Source: Siphonodentalium dalli (Eukaryota; Mollusca; Scaphopoda; Gadilida; Siphonodentaliidae). From it: DNA of 64,000 bases. Of the stretch, positions 49,701 through 55,706 are shown one piece after another; position 1 is the first letter of the stretch; every line of letters begins with the position of its first letter. The stretch spans positions 148,182,864 through 148,246,863 of the forward strand of contig CP136064.1 in assembly GCA_032622095.1 (NCBI GenBank), given 5' to 3'. Under the pieces are notes generated by a model. The model did not search any database, was not told the DNA's origin, and saw only the letters and a list, made by a program, of their open reading frames with translations. A program made the translations under genes and the position numbers.

Positions 49701-52700
49701 CAAAACATTTTAATTTCCACTCGTGGCTAAAGCCACTCGTGGAAATTCAATGTTTTGTCATCACTCATGAGATATAACCCATATCCACTGAAAAGGTGTG
49801 GATATCCTCTATGTATTCACCAGGGGTACATAGTTACATATAACCATGAATTGCGCTTAATCGCAAATAATTATGATTAAGTGCTATTGCTTAACTGCAA
49901 TTAATTAAGAAATGTGAATTTGGCCCAGGCCTCAGCTCACAAGGCGACTCGGGCGAGATTGTCGCCTTACTGTCGCTGACTTCGCCCTATCGTCGCTCTA
50001 AGGCGAAATCGAAGTCGCCTTCAATTTTAGGGGGATTTTTGTTTTGTTTTTTTTTCTTAATTTTTTTTCTAGTTTTTTTTCCGGACATGTCTGGACATGT
50101 CCGTATATATATGAATTGTGGCGGCCATCCCAAAAAGAAACAGACGATGCAGAGCCAAAGACCCAAGTGTTTAAAATAAAAAAATAAAAATATGACCTAT
50201 TGTTTTGTTATGTTATTCCGTCGCCTTTGTTCCCTTTGCGGTAATGAATGTTAATCACGAATGTTTTGACACGCTGAAAACACGATGAGATGTGACCATC
50301 GTGAGTGTCACAAATAAATGTTTTAATTAACTTAAAAGACCGCCGTCCCGCTTTTTAGATATAAAACAATTACGACATTATCAGAGTATGTACCAGGCGC
50401 TTCGGAAGTTCGTTTCGGTAACGCGTCGGACTTTTTGAAGAGACCGCGTCGGACTTTTTGAAGAGACCGACTTCCGTAAATAAAATAATGTCAAGTTTAT
50501 TGCTTTAATCGGATTATACCAGTGATGTTGGCATTAATTAAGGGAGGCCATTAATTAATAAAAGCTTTTGCAACTCCTTTGTTAGTTAGTCCTTATTGTT
50601 TATTTTAGCGGACACCCACATTACAGCCGTGACCAAATTAAACTTAAAAAGTTACATGCATCATGATTCAGAGTCAGACTGTACAAACGTATCTTCCAAG
50701 CTGCAGTCTAGGAAATAATACTACTTTCATTTAGTTAAAAAAGTAACTATTACTGTAACTTGATAATTGTCTTGCTTAAATGATAGCTACACAAACATTT
50801 CCAAAATTTTTAAATGTATAATAACAATTAATTAAACTAATTTCAGATAAAGTCAATTTTTTTTAGTTTTATTTGTTATTTTATCTTTTTAAATTTTTTA
50901 TTGTCAGATATATGTTATAAAATAAAGCGATATTTGAAAATTGTCAATTTTTGGTAGTCTCCCCACCCTGAAGTCTCCCTAAATTTCCTGAAGTCTCCCT
51001 AAATTTCCTGGAGGGAGACTTCAAGTCTCCCTGTTCTGGACCCCTAGGCTGAGGCCTGATTTGGCCTCCCATAGAAATGGAAATAAACATTGTAATATTA
51101 GCGAAAATTGTCCGAAATATGGGTGGGTGCCAGTAGTTTAAAACATAAAAATAAAGGTGTGTGTACCCGAAAAATGTAGCGAAAACATTATACAATCGTA
51201 ATCAAAACTGGGGTGGTGGGTCCCGAAAGTGGCCATAATGAAAAAACAGCCATGGGTCCCAATTTGTTTTTTCTGAAATTAATCGAATTTTAATTTCTTT
51301 TTTCAAGTATCAAATTTCACACTAAATACTGGCTGAAATATCAAACTATTGGAAAATACATCTACACCTCCCGCCATCACAACAATCCTGTTATTACGGC
51401 CTTGGTCATGGAGAGCATAGTAATATCCTTGTTCTAAAAATATTTTCATAAATAATTCTTTGATTAATGACCTTACACGACCTGAACGAATGTTATGAGA
51501 ACAAATTGCAAACTGTACTCGGTAACTAAACTTGATCAGTATACAATAGTTGCAACAGAAAAGCAGTTGGCCAAAAACGTGCCACTGTTAACGAAAGGCA
51601 GCCAACCAACTAATCCATTTCGACTCTTGATTGAACAACAAAAACTGTCCGCCGGGTCTGGTGGATTGCGACTAAATTCCGGGGTGTACAGGACTAACCG
51701 GACAGTATTTTCGAGGTGGGTACCCGCATCAAAAGATGAAATTTGGAATTTTAAGACAGTCCGTGAAAATACTCAAAATATGTATTTGTGGGGGGAAAAC
51801 AGGCCTTTCGATTGGTATATCGGTTGTTGCAACCGATGATTTTCTGGAATATTTTGGGGAAGAAATCGTCTCGCGGCGATGATTAAATGGCATTTTTTCC
51901 ACGATAGAACACTGACAACTGCCTTACATTGATCGTCGGTGTCCGAACATTAGTGAAGAAATATTCACTCACCTTCAGTTGGTCAGATATGGTATCCAAG
52001 CATTTATTTTCTCAAAAACTCGTAAAAAAATGTCAACAAATATTTGTCGACTATTATTTCTCCACCTCGAAATCTACGACTTCCGGTTTTGGTTCGTGTC
52101 CGTTGATCCACTGTGTGTGCATTTGCAACAAAAAGAAAATAACTAAAAAAAACAACAATGTTCACAGTTTTTAAGATTATTTACAAATAAAAAATTAATA
52201 AGGTTGATAAAAGTATCCATTAACCACAAGGGAAACATGTTAACTCTTTTTTTGCATAATGAAGTATAACAGGGAAACTATTTTTGGTTTACTTTAGATC
52301 TCGATACAGATTAAAAGGTAACAATGAAAAGTGTAACTCGGGAATGGTTATAATACTTTAAAGTCAAAACATGTGCATTGTTTGGTATTTAGCAAACCAA
52401 TAAAGTGATTTCACATTGCATTATCTCTAGAATGGTTGTTGGCCTATAATGTGGGTTTTATCACCAGACTAATCATAGGTGTTAATTGTCACAAGAGCTG
52501 ATATAGAGATGTACAGGTCTGAGGAATTGACAGTCTGTCTAATGGTCAAATGGGAAGTGTAAAATTATTATGACTTTCTAAATCAGTAGAATCTGGGAGA
52601 TTATCACTCCTCGCCCAGAGTGCAGGAGATCGTATTCTAAATCAGTAGTCAACTTTACCTGAGAATCTCACTGCTCGTTTGAAATGATAATTATAGATAT

Positions 52701-52842
52701 GTCCTTTTATGTCATCGGGACTAGCTGGATAGCACTTTGCTAGGCTTCCAAACGGACAGTGTACACCACCATCACAACAGTTACTTGCTTCACAAATGTT
52801 AAGGTCCAAATCTGCAACATCTCTGATTATGGACATGTGGTG
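17036..52842 (-). CDS. C2H2 zinc-finger protein gene, six-exon model (whole gene)
   Basis: Exons 52659-52842, 31379-31857, 25017-25229, 22769-23011, 22169-22226 and 17036-19797 join in frame with junction phases 1, 0, 0, 0 and 1. From ATG 52836 the coding length is 3933 bases, 1310 residues plus stop. Introns are 20.8, 6.1, 2.0, 0.54 and 2.4 kb and are packed with mobile elements. An alternative start is ATG 53240, which gives five codons (MAEEQ) to a weak donor GTGATA and also joins in frame. That ATG sits just after a CRE-like TACGTCA. Domains in order: Cys/His-rich N terminus, a C2HC finger, acidic linker, two exons of unknown fold, AT-hook-like patch, 13 fingers. RNA evidence would settle the start and the weak splice sites of exons 3 and 4. 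Confidence 0.8.
19798..20170. other. intron 5 sequence, no other feature
   Basis: Intronic for the minus-strand gene. The small opposing ORFs at 19825-20158 have no coding character. Confidence 0.5.
20171..20922 (+). mobile_element. HINE-like element, type B/E, full-length short copy
   Basis: It starts at ACAAGACAGTTAATGACTGT, a near-palindrome, followed by GGGGTCGCTCACC. It ends at a degraded 3' hairpin (CTCCACCGG...TCTCAGGTGAGCTTAA). GCTCACC near the 5' end is the reverse complement of GGTGAGC at the 3' end, so the ends carry short subterminal inverted repeats. The interior holds repeated GACCTCATTTTAACAAATCTG and ACCAAGGACCCTCCATACC units. It lies in intron 5. Confidence 0.65.
21595..21958 (+). 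mobile_element. HINE-like element, 3' portion
   Basis: It carries two GACCTCAT...AAATCTGAA core units, a short GACGGACGACGGACG microsatellite and the 3' hairpin AGCTCCACCGGAGAC/GTCTCAGGTGAGCT (21925-21956). The 5' half is missing. It lies in intron 5. Confidence 0.7.
22169..22226 (-). CDS. zinc-finger gene, exon 5 (58 bp)
   Basis: This small exon has a strong acceptor (TTTTTACAG|GAGCTGC) and donor (ATCG|GTGAGC). It encodes ELQSLAPHQELVRKFGVSI plus one base, which completes a codon with the first two bases of exon 6. The segment is predicted to be helical and has no named domain. The exact phase match to exon 6 is the main support. An acceptor nine bases further in (after CTGCAG) would also keep frame. 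Confidence 0.8.
22769..23011 (-). CDS. zinc-finger gene, exon 4 (81 codons)
   Basis: The acceptor TTCTGAGAG precedes TCG CAC at 23011, and the donor AAT|GTATTG follows 22769. Both are weaker than the gene's other sites but are the pair that keeps phase 0 on both sides. The codons are open throughout and encode a Cys/His-containing segment with VKMQCQHDG near the start and KLQQLDTN at the end. I recognise no domain. Ending earlier at a GTGCAT or GTATAT site would break frame with exon 5. Confidence 0.6.
23402..24893 (+). mobile_element. HINE-like element, type E, 3'-truncated
   Basis: It begins with the hairpin ACAGTCAATGACTGT and the shared leader GGGGTCGCTCACCAGACTG. The 350-bp leader is nearly identical to those at 32150 and 53468. 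It then has about five diverged units of 140-155 bp starting GACCTGGTGACCCC (near 23911, 24054, 24190, 24344, 24491). The type-B 3' hairpin is absent; the copy stops at the G-run near 24894. It lies in intron 3. Confidence 0.7.
24894..24946. repeat. poly-G run followed by (TA)n
   Basis: An uninterrupted G tract of about 18 is followed after a few bases by a TA dinucleotide repeat. Confidence 0.9.
25017..25229 (-). CDS. zinc-finger gene, exon 3 (71 codons)
   Basis: A strong acceptor (TTTGTTTTCAG|AACACATG) starts this exon, and a weaker donor (ATCGAG|GTCTGT) ends it; both are phase 0. The translation has FDEVNAVLSSDLVNALSEL and then ISGTLYEITMARNLL, a helix-rich pattern slightly reminiscent of a KH-like fold (inference only). 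No zinc ligands are arranged as a finger. It joins exon 2 (phase 0) and exon 4 (phase 0). Confidence 0.75.
25240..26260. other. intron 2 sequence, nothing recognised
   Basis: AT-rich intronic sequence with only short ORFs. Confidence 0.4.
26266..26324. repeat. 31-bp tandem duplication
   Basis: ATCATCAACAAGTGCACCGC with its continuation TGGGCAGA occurs twice in succession, at 26266 and 26297. Confidence 0.9.
26440..26745 (+). mobile_element. HINE/pearl-like 3' end, type D
   Basis: A GGGCGTAACTCTGG stretch is followed by an interrupted ACGG microsatellite (about 26617-26690) and then a terminal hairpin, CCCCCAAATCTCC/GGAGATCGGGGG (26704-26731), followed by CATAATAA. This order is the same as in the other HINE-like copies, with a different hairpin sequence. 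The 5' end is not identified. It lies in intron 2. Confidence 0.65.
27497..27671 (+). CDS. exon-like ORF in left arm of element 2
   Basis: An open frame ends at a strong donor, TATATG|GTAAGT. It includes HIEIPGVYQLEI and ITENGTANYQCMP. The mirror copy on the minus strand (30596-30760) preserves most residues and the same donor. Preservation of frame and donor in both arms suggests a real exon in the ancestral element. No domain is identified, and the phase-1 end does not join directly to the phase-0 ORF at 28556. Confidence 0.4.
28556..29050 (+). CDS. hypothetical protein exon inside element 2
   Basis: A strong acceptor (TTTTTCTCTTTTCAG) precedes AAAAAGAAAGCG. From there the frame is open for 164 codons to TAA at 29048-29050, with AATAAA at about 29058. 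An internal ATG lies at 28577. The product has a charged Gly/Asp/Ser-rich start and then a basic segment containing KKEIYNRRIIRARRVLFEKG and a C-terminal part with FPMKNISFRVFIETVRWFSL. Its GC content is higher than the surroundings. I do not recognise the family. It could be an element-encoded accessory protein or a captured host exon. No DDE catalytic triad is visible. Confidence 0.5.
   Translation, partial: KKKARQSMGEEEKLKIEKLDSGNGHDSGDADSDVAGPVTPGSQSGVLSKQLSWAPFKKEIYNRRIIRARRVLFEKGSYSIPVKATAVLKGTGYWKDMKTFFDLIAKGTFPMKNISFRVFIETVRWFSLNSTTLADRVCALGGFLGMFFQIRTDLSYISRDNVKC
29358..30528 (-). mobile_element. hAT-type MITE, copy 1 (TSD GTGAGGCA)
   Basis: The ends CAGGCCTCAG and CTGAGGCCTG are inverted repeats. 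The flanks carry an exact 8-bp duplication, GTGAGGCA (29350-29357 and 30529-30536). It is about 1.17 kb, has no transposase ORF, and is the reverse-complement relative of the copy at 49926-51058. Near one end are repeated GGGAGACTTCAAGTCTCCCT-like palindromes. The 8-bp duplication and CAG ends indicate the hAT superfamily. Confidence 0.85.
30596..30760 (-). CDS. exon-like ORF in right arm of element 2
   Basis: This is the mirror copy of 27497-27671. It shares GVYQLEI, AVITENGTA and YQCMPTRA with scattered substitutions, and the same G|GTAAG donor at 30595. Confidence 0.35.
31379..31857 (-). CDS. zinc-finger gene, exon 2: C2HC finger and acidic linker
   Basis: The acceptor GATTTTTCAG|ATTACTAT and donor TCAAAG|GTATTT bound 479 bases. 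The first two bases complete a codon from exon 1. The exon begins YYIVACYCLGG and includes a C2HC finger, HCPICGSTKRRKSAFHNHLF then SC (C-x2-C-x12-H-x3-C). A long Glu/Asp-rich, low-complexity linker follows (for example VDQEETFEEDSLVDMGDN). The join to exon 1 gives an aspartate at the junction and continues a Cys/His-rich fold. It ends in phase 0 for exon 3. Confidence 0.85.
31863..32149. other. start of intron 1, nothing recognised
   Basis: AT-rich intronic sequence. Confidence 0.4.
33152..34330. repeat. 432-449 bp tandem repeats with internal hairpins
   Basis: CCCCAGTTGAAGTTGGTGAT recurs at about 33152, 33584 and 34033. Each unit carries an inverted pair, CAGAGGGTGAATTTAGTGA with its complement TCACTAAATTCACCCTCTG, at 33487-33533 and 33910-33978. 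The third unit is truncated and rearranged. Small minus-strand ORFs of 60 codons repeat with the array and are not genes. Confidence 0.85.
34770..36325. mobile_element. piggyBac-like MITE (TTAA target duplication)
   Basis: Ends CCCTTTGAACCC and GGGTTCAAAGGG form 12-bp perfect terminal inverted repeats flanked by TTAA (34766-34769 and 36326-36329). It is 1556 bp with no transposase ORF. The interior repeats GCGCATGCGCA-type motifs (about 34990 and 35210) and two related halves. TTAA duplication with CCCTTT ends is characteristic of piggyBac. Confidence 0.85.
37010..38430. repeat. diverged direct repeat split by an about 800-bp insertion
   Basis: Segment 37015-37155 (ACCATTTGCTATGGCAGAATTC, TGGGTAGATACCA) recurs at 38185-38330. 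The following TTTTGAATCAAAT...GATCCRGGAATAT part is at 37990-38042 and 38375-38425. Material between about 37165 and 37970 looks inserted and includes a doubled GGTATCCGCTGGGCCGATTT (37820, 37842). No gene is supported. Confidence 0.55.
38452..38584 (+). repeat. candidate 5' LTR of copia-type element 1
   Basis: These 133 bases match 45588-45720 end to end with about 11 differences. They start TGTTGATCC and are followed by TGGTGGAGC, which is weakly like a tRNA-iMet primer site. A matching target duplication was not found and the 3' end is not a clean CA. Confidence 0.55.
38868..39485 (+). pseudogene. copia-type protease and linker region
   Basis: A 205-codon open frame contains LDGACSGTVCGKSW, resembling the aspartic protease active-site region of this retroelement class, and further on DSDIPLLLSRSAMKRANVKL, typical of the segment before integrase. 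The usual Asp-Ser/Thr-Gly is altered. It runs out of frame into the integrase zinc motif. Confidence 0.75.
39524..39946 (+). pseudogene. copia-type integrase core
   Basis: A 140-codon frame includes CDLCKQY (end of the HHCC motif), SLFSDNGGEFS (second catalytic Asp) and FQNGLCERVHAI (catalytic Glu). The expected first Asp position reads MIEF. TAG at 39944-39946 cuts the domain short; the related sequence continues at 40008-40110. Confidence 0.8.
40385..40485 (+). repeat. SINE/LINE-like 3' tail with (ATCA)n
   Basis: GATATGGCTTTGTTGCTAAA and ACGACGTTAAACCCC are followed by AATCAATCAATCAATCAATC. A conserved GACGTTAAAC body ending in an ATCA repeat resembles molluscan SINE tails. This is recognition from memory of the type; no internal tRNA promoter was identified. 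Confidence 0.35.
41460..42045 (+). repeat. G-run minisatellite, about nine units of 50-75 bp
   Basis: Units follow the pattern TTTACAGGCCTATAGGGGAA, GTTCWGCTCAAATTTTCAAT, TGTGGGGGGG, with G runs from 7 to over 20. All three plus-strand frames stay open because of the poly-Gly pattern; these are not genes. The G runs could form quadruplexes. Confidence 0.92.
42276..43407. mobile_element. hAT-type foldback element (TSD TTCAAAAC)
   Basis: Ends CACAGGGGCC and GGCCCCTGTG are flanked by an exact 8-bp duplication, TTCAAAAC (42268-42275 and 43408-43415). The body is one long inverted repeat, 42276-42915 against 42941-43407, with a 25-base loop. The left arm has about 180 extra bases (42682-42862). 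CAGGGG ends and an 8-bp duplication fit hAT. Opposed ORFs of 189 and 91 codons mirror each other and are repeat artefacts. Confidence 0.88.
43868..44788 (+). pseudogene. copia-type reverse transcriptase remnants
   Basis: Overlapping frames carry QPLISTRWILWYKGEEVRA, RLVVRGYEERVCVPKDSP, LKSCLYELNDAARQFYKS and LLLTHIDDLLHAG, in the order expected for the copia-type RT domain. At least two frameshifts and stops separate them. The catalytic Tyr/Val-Asp-Asp equivalent reads IDD. Confidence 0.8.
44800..45500 (+). pseudogene. copia-type RNase H remnants
   Basis: An open piece (44780-45006) contains TEYTHLRSLVGRMNWM. Further pieces in shifted frames contain STLAAETMSLLQGIDEA (45205-45255) and RSVRWCPGSEQLANCLTKRG (45408-45470), all typical of the copia C terminus. 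Confidence 0.75.
45588..45720 (+). repeat. candidate 3' LTR of copia-type element 1
   Basis: These 133 bases pair with 38452-38584. A purine-rich tract, AAAGAAAAAGAAAGAAAAAA, lies about 10 bases upstream, as expected for plus-strand priming. Confidence 0.55.
45721..46123. other. unclassified sequence
   Basis: I see no gene or repeat between the copia remnant and the next element. Confidence 0.4.
46211..46361 (+). CDS. conserved ORF inside the left TIR of element 1
   Basis: A 50-codon frame containing KRLDTISDQLKVSEYF and then INERQLSVFYRGKNAI ends at TAA 46359-46361. The mirror copy in the right arm (about 51890-52040, minus strand) keeps the same frame and stop with only a few substitutions. 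A GTGAGT donor-like sequence lies within it. It may be an exon end of the ancestral element. No domain is recognised. Confidence 0.35.
47111..47286 (+). CDS. Cys/His-containing exon fragment in element 1
   Basis: The acceptor CTTATAATTCCAG precedes a frame with DSMPVFICDHCEAKVGGFAE and then QHPNERLKIKLFNL. C-x2-C followed by His resembles a small zinc-binding N-terminal motif. The frame is cut at 47286 by the HINE-like insertion. It is inside element 1, so it may be a piece of that element's protein, but nothing ties it to a RAG1-like or Transib family. Confidence 0.4.
47287..48628 (+). mobile_element. HINE-like element, type A, 1.34-kb copy
   Basis: It starts AACGAGAGGCCGATCACGAT and ends in the GTTTACCATAC/GTATGGGTAAAC hairpin plus ATAAAAA (near 48600-48628). 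An ACAG/ACGG microsatellite (48519-48562) precedes the hairpin. The 5' 780 bases match 58924-59740, and the 3' 400 bases match 13800-14142. Confidence 0.75.
49653..49806. repeat. 154-bp near-perfect palindrome
   Basis: Arms of about 72 bases (ATATCCACACTTTTTCAGTG inward to CCACTCGTGG) mirror each other around CTAAAG with few mismatches. It lies inside the TIR element at 48725-51076. Confidence 0.85.
49926..51058 (+). mobile_element. hAT-type MITE, copy 2 (TSD ATTTGGCC)
   Basis: Ends CAGGCCTCAGC and GCTGAGGCCTG are flanked by an exact 8-bp duplication, ATTTGGCC (49918-49925 and 51059-51066). At 1133 bp it is similar along its length to copy 1 in the opposite orientation. It carries GGAGACTTCAAGTCTCCCT subterminal palindromes. 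Confidence 0.88.
51495..51685 (+). other. open frame of unknown nature inside element 1
   Basis: An ATG-started frame with KLYSVTKLDQYTIVATEKQL runs into the right TIR. It has no recognised domain and may be chance or a remnant of the element's coding region. Confidence 0.25.
52121..52658. other. intron 1 sequence next to exon 1
   Basis: AT-rich with nothing recognised. Confidence 0.45.
52659..52842 (-). CDS. zinc-finger gene, exon 1: Cys/His-rich N terminus
   Basis: The acceptor TTTTTTTCAG precedes CACCACATG, and a strong donor, TTCTCAG|GTAAAG, ends the exon. The ATG at 52836 is the simplest start (MSIIRDVADLDLNICEASNC). Because an acceptor precedes it, an upstream exon exists, either untranslated or the short MAEEQ exon at 53226-53240. 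The exon includes CCDGGVHCPFGSLAKCY and HIYNYH, a possible zinc-binding arrangement. It ends with one base of a codon that exon 2 completes. Exon 2 continues directly with YYIVACYC. The 20.8-kb intron that follows holds most of the window's nested elements. Confidence 0.8.
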
Positions 52843-53467
52843 CTGAAAAAAATTGGGAAAAATTGTTCAGCTCTTATTTCAAGACAATGCAAAGGATAAA
52901 TTCCTACACATACGTCCATGTCAATCATACTGATTAGGTAATTCGGTAATAATCACTTATATTCAGCCAAATACTTTGTCAGTGCAGACAACGATTGACA
53001 ATACAAAAAGTAATTGATGGGCAATGCCCGGAAAGTTCGGATCTATCAGCGAATCTTCTTGCTCTCAGCATGTGTGCAGAGATGCAATGTTTTATTCCAA
53101 ATAAATACACAGGATATTCCCAAACATTATTAGTGTATTTCACTAAGAAGTCATGTGGGGTGAATTCATGGATGGGAATTCAGAAGACCAGGATGGGCCT
53201 GTGCTGATATCATTATTGCTATCACTTGTTCCTCTGCCATTGTGACGTAGACACATAGCACATGTTTTCTAATCAGGGAATATAATAGAATAAAAGATCG
53301 CTGACCAAAATGTCCCCAGACGATGGTGGCAGGTTTGAAGGATTTATGGGTTTCACATCCCTGTACTACAAACTGTAGGAGGAATTGATTACACCAATAT
53401 GATACAAATTGCATATTCACTAAATATGTTGCACATCTGTTATGAAAGGATCAATAACTCTAAAATA
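52843..53467. other. upstream flank of exon 1
   Basis: It contains a minus-strand CRE-like TACGTCA (about 53243-53249) just before ATG 53240, a possible promoter or first exon for the zinc-finger gene. Nothing else is recognised. Confidence 0.35.
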
Positions 53468-54673
53468 AGACAAGACAGTCAATGACTGTGGGGTCGATCA
53501 CCTGATGGTAAAGACTGAACAGACTGGGACTCTGGAGACCACAACAGTCAGAACTTGTCATAATCACTTTAAAAGAAGTAGTTCTAAACAGGATGTGTGG
53601 CTAGAGAGGCTTCATGTATGTAGATCGGTGAACATCCACCTTGAAATTACCAACTGTACACTATTCATCACCCCCCTCTCCAGCCGATAACTAGTCCCCT
53701 CCCGACTGGACTCCCAAGTTCGTAATCCTTTCGAGCACCTCCCGCAGGTTGGAATTACAAAACCGACACCTCAAACTCTCAATTGTTGGAAATTTCCAAT
53801 CTCACAAGCATCTTTTTTAAAAACCATTTAGACATGTTTGAAGCCCAATTATCCATGGACCCTAAACACCGTATGTCAGATTAATCAGTCAGGTGGTTCC
53901 AAGGTAGATGTTTTAATGAGTTTGATCTATCAAAGATTTTTTAGACAGAAAAGTGGTAAGTCCATGTAGCCCCGCCATTTTTTGACAAGTTGACCTCATT
54001 TTAACAAATCTGAATCTCAGTCACCAAAGGACCATCCATACTATATGTAAGCTAAATAGTCCAACCTCTCGAGAAAATATTTTAAGAATTACTATAGAGA
54101 AAAATAGTTATGTCCCTGGTCCCGCCCTATTTGACCTGGTGACCCCATATGAATAACTTTGTATCCCAGTCACCAAAGAACCATTCGATACAAATATTAG
54201 TAAAATAGACCTGATGGTTCTTGTGAAGGAAGCATATTAAGAATTATTATGGAGGGAAACAGTCCTTCCCTTTGGCCCTATTTGACCTGGTGACCCCATT
54301 TTAACAAATCTGAATTCCAGTCAAACAAGAACATTCCATACTAAATAAACCAACTAGTTCTTGCAAACATGTTTTAAGAATTACTATGGAGTTAAATAGT
54401 TATGTCCCTGGCTCTGCCCTTATTTGATTTTGTGATCCCATTTTCACAAATCTGAATTCCTGTCACCCATGGTAATTTCATACCAAATATAAGCAAAATA
54501 GGCAATTCTGTTCTTGCAACTTAGAAGACATATCATGAATTACTATGGAGAGAACAAGTATTGTACCTGGCCTTGCACCTATTTGACCTGGTGACCCTGA
54601 TTGAACAAATCTGAATCACAATCACCAAAGGAGCCTCAATATCAAATGTGAGCCAAATAGACCTGGTGATTCT

Positions 54674-54917
54674 TGAAAACAATGGTAACAAAAGCTCACC
54701 TTATATGTCTATCTTCCATCACCGGGCCCATAGTCTTTCGGTGTCCTCCCATTTCCATTGTCTCCGTTCAGTTATTTTATTCCATTCTTCTCGCTCACCA
54801 CATTTAAACCCGACTGACGTAATCTCTCTCACTTCCGGTATATACAGTTGCTATCCAAGAGCAATAACTCTATCACACTGTCTCTCCACATAACTCAAAC
54901 ATGTACCGTAGTTAACA
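54674..54917 (-). repeat. LTR of copia derivative (3' LTR)
   Basis: These 244 bases have TG...CA-type ends and match 56428-56671 with one difference seen (TTCCGG against TTACGG). A purine tract (AAAAAGAGAGAGAGAGAGG on the minus strand) lies just inside, suiting a polypurine tract. Confidence 0.93.
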
Positions 54918-55205
54918 GGATTCCTCTCTCTCTCTCTTTTTTTTGTTCTTCTTTTTTTTTTTTTTTATATATTAAATATACCGGTATATACACTATTATT
55001 AGTCCCAATCCAAAACAAATTTTCAATGTCACTTTTGTGTCACCACTCACATGAATAAATATCATACATGTACAGGTAGATGTCCATGCTCCAATATTGT
55101 GCACAATGGTTTTGCTGCAGCTCCTCGTTTCGTCAAACAGTCTGACAACTGCGATGCACTTTCAACCCAGTGAATATTAGATATTTCTCCCTTGTTCAGC
55201 ATCTG

Positions 55206-55706
55206 CTACAGACTGGATATGTCTATACAGAGCCTCTTTTCCGAAGGTTGCTTTGTTGAACTGATGTTTTCCACCAAAGATTTATGGTCTGTGAAAACAT
55301 CCAGTGGAATAACATTTTGTCCTTTTTCACGATGAAGAAGTTCACTGATAATGCATCCTAAATAGAAAGCCATATCAACTGCATCAACCATTGCTAAAGT
55401 TTCAGCTGCCAATGTACTTTCAGCTGCCAATGTACTTTCCAGTGAATAAAACAGCTCTATTTCTTGTTCACAATTGCTGCCAATATATGCTTTCTTTTCC
55501 CTATTTTCGTAAGAATGGGGACAAGCCGCCGCGAAATTCATTACACTATCACAAACAATACAGCGCATGGGTTTTCCATTTGTAGCTATTGGGTTGGTTC
55601 TCCTCTTAGAGTTGTAAGCACTTGAATTTCCACGTCCTCTACCAGTACCTCGATGACAGTACATGTTACCTCTCATATAGTTCTGACAGTACATGTTACC
55701 TCTCAT
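55206..55706 (-). pseudogene. gag knuckle region fused to RNase H tail
   Basis: The frame starts with a doubled MRGNMYC motif and an RGRGN basic patch, then CIVCDSVMNFAAACPHSYE, a knuckle in which the His position is Asn. It passes directly into STLAAETLAMVDAVDMAFYL and VIPLDVFTDHKSLVENISS, the RNase H C-terminal part, followed by a stop. The joint marks the internal deletion. The duplicated TLAAES phrase suggests a small tandem repeat at the junction. Confidence 0.8.

Larger units (their letters stand above)
48725..51076. mobile_element. TIR element split near its right end by a hAT MITE
   Basis: The left end TATGGGAGGTAAAATTCACA is mirrored on the right by AAATGTGAATTTGGCC (49911-49925) joined, across the inserted hAT copy, to TCCCATA (51067-51073). 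Both ends then carry AATTGCGCTTAA-type boxes (48749, 48820, 49853, 49895). The body without the hAT insertion is about 1.2 kb. A TA duplication is possible. No ORF is supported. Confidence 0.55.
46129..52115. mobile_element. long-TIR transposon with CACAGTG ends and 5-bp TSD (element 1, Transib/RAG-like)
   Basis: Both ends begin with the heptamer CACAGTG (46129-46135, and its complement at 52109-52115). The flanking pentamer TGTGC is identical on both sides (46124-46128 and 52116-52120). Terminal inverted repeats run about 430-440 bases (46129-46566 and 51686-52115). In both arms a 15-bp spacer after the heptamer leads to ACCAAAACC, one mismatch from the RSS nonamer ACAAAAACC. Heptamer plus 5-bp duplication is the known signature of Transib and RAG-like transposons. 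No transposase core is visible; about 3.7 kb of the interior is younger insertions. It lies in intron 1. Confidence 0.7.

Noticed and set aside
53226-53240. Short first exon MAEEQ for the zinc-finger gene
   Set aside because: Frame fits, but the donor GTGATA is weak and five codons are too little evidence; kept only as an alternative start.
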